Shown one piece after another: positions 63,486 to 64,000 of a stretch of DNA of 64,000 nucleotides. The DNA is taken from contig WFXP01000080.1 of assembly GCA_015490535.1 (NCBI GenBank), positions 39,395 through 103,394 of the forward strand, written 5' to 3'. The stretch comes from Gammaproteobacteria bacterium (lineage in GTDB: Bacteria; Pseudomonadota; Gammaproteobacteria; Thiohalospirales; Thiohalospiraceae). The notes under the pieces are model-generated. The model was not told where the DNA came from. It made no database searches and saw only the letters and a list, made by a program, of their open reading frames with translations. The position numbers and the translations under genes were made by a program. Positions within the stretch are counted from its first letter, which is position 1. Each line of letters starts with the position of its first letter.

Positions 63486-63835
63486 ATCCTGATTAGGTGT
63501 TTTCCTGGTTGTAGGCTATACTTGGATGGGCGAGCCGGAAAAAGGAGCCGGGATCGCCGGATCGATTTGCAACGGAGGGAACCGAAAAAAGGATGGGGTG
63601 CGCAAGCAGGATGCATCAATCCTCATCGAGCAAGCACCCTCCCTCCCCGTTATACATTCAGAAAAACGTAAAATATGAAGCTGTAAATATTTCTAGATTG
63701 CCTCTCTTTGATGCTCTTGCCCGCATCACGATAACCCCCCTTTTCCTGATAGCTGTCTTTTTCTACGCGGGTAGCTGAACCGCGGCTTCTCTTTTTTTCT
63801 TTTCCGATTTTTTTCTGATTTTTGGAGAGGTAGTC
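63486..63835. other. non-coding stretch before the edge gene
   Basis: About 350 bp with no supportable gene. It becomes AT- and pyrimidine-rich towards 63790-63825 (long T/C runs) just before the ribosome site GGAGAGG of the last gene. Confidence 0.5.
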
Positions 63836-64000
63836 ATGTTTAGTATGAAAGCGTTGGGTAGATTTGTTGTGGTGGTAACCCTGGCCCTGCTGATCTCGGT
63901 CCCACTGTCGGCCACTGCGAATTCAACAGATGGTTTCAGCTCATACGGTAGTGATGGCGTCATGACCCTTGCTATGGGTAGGGGTTGCTGTGGTCAAGGC
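63836..64000 (+). CDS. exported small protein, truncated by the window edge
   Basis: 55 codons visible. The signal peptide GRFVVVVTLALLISVPLSATA is clear, followed by NSTDGFSSYGSDGV and a Gly/Cys segment (MGRGCCGQG) at the edge. GGAGAGG precedes the ATG at good spacing. No family recognised. The double Cys suggests a metal- or heme-binding or disulfide role but cannot be judged without the rest. Confidence 0.55.
   Translation, partial: MFSMKALGRFVVVVTLALLISVPLSATANSTDGFSSYGSDGVMTLAMGRGCCGQG

Overview
The window looks like chromosomal DNA of a GC-rich gammaproteobacterium that respires nitrogen oxides. The evidence is conserved gene order (tRNA Gly-Cys-Leu as in glyW-cysT-leuZ, ubiC-ubiA, dapA-bamC-purC, bioB-F-H-C-D), heme d1 biosynthesis genes, a DNR/FNR-type regulator and a cbb3 oxidase. 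Genus cannot be read by eye.

Layout. 1-21.7 kb is mostly core: three tRNAs behind a consensus promoter, a ZnuA-like protein, ubiCA, proS, the pnt transhydrogenase, ilvBNC, a Psd-like gene with pssA, dapA, a short BamC-like lipoprotein, purC and parE. 21.8-28.2 kb is an accessory block with two di-heme peroxidase-like cytochromes, a Tat-exported Rieske protein and a large molybdopterin enzyme. This is the gene set described for periplasmic iodate reductase (idrA, idrB, idrP1, idrP2), and it is cut by a 0.28 kb palindromic repeat. 28.5-33 kb holds a J-like/TM/phosphate-binding-like fusion, an outer membrane barrel, a CbiM-like permease and several repeats.

33-45 kb carries two unusual heme-copper oxidase (HCO) systems. 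One is a cytochrome b/ferredoxin/FlpD fusion with a companion protein and a stand-alone HCO subunit I in which one CuB histidine position is Asp. The other is a CuA-type oxidase whose subunit I lacks the active-site tyrosine motif, with heme O and heme A synthases and an SCO protein. Both resemble non-canonical nitric oxide reductases more than O2 reductases. A DNR-like regulator and siroheme synthase follow. 45.3-51.6 kb is a heme d1 operon (nirC-F-D-L-G-H-J-N). 52-58.7 kb is comF and a biotin operon with nnrS inserted. 58.9-62.3 kb is ccoNOQP plus a 37-codon membrane ORF. The right end is repeat-rich with an AT-rich foreign-looking gene.

Links between parts. Four FNR/DNR-type palindromes lie upstream of the cytochrome b operon, the CuA oxidase operon, the nir operon and ccoNOQP, with a candidate DNR encoded among them, so a nitrogen-oxide/low-oxygen regulon can be read directly. 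CysG supplies the siroheme-type precursor that NirDLGH/J/F/N convert to heme d1. NirS itself is not in the window.

Two families of small non-autonomous elements recur. Family R (about 270-290 bp, long inverted repeats, 8-9 bp target duplications) has six near-complete copies and one remnant. Family S (about 120-155 bp, ends GTAAC...GTTAC, 8 bp duplications) has five copies, one of them inserted inside an R copy. They concentrate around the respiratory accessory genes.
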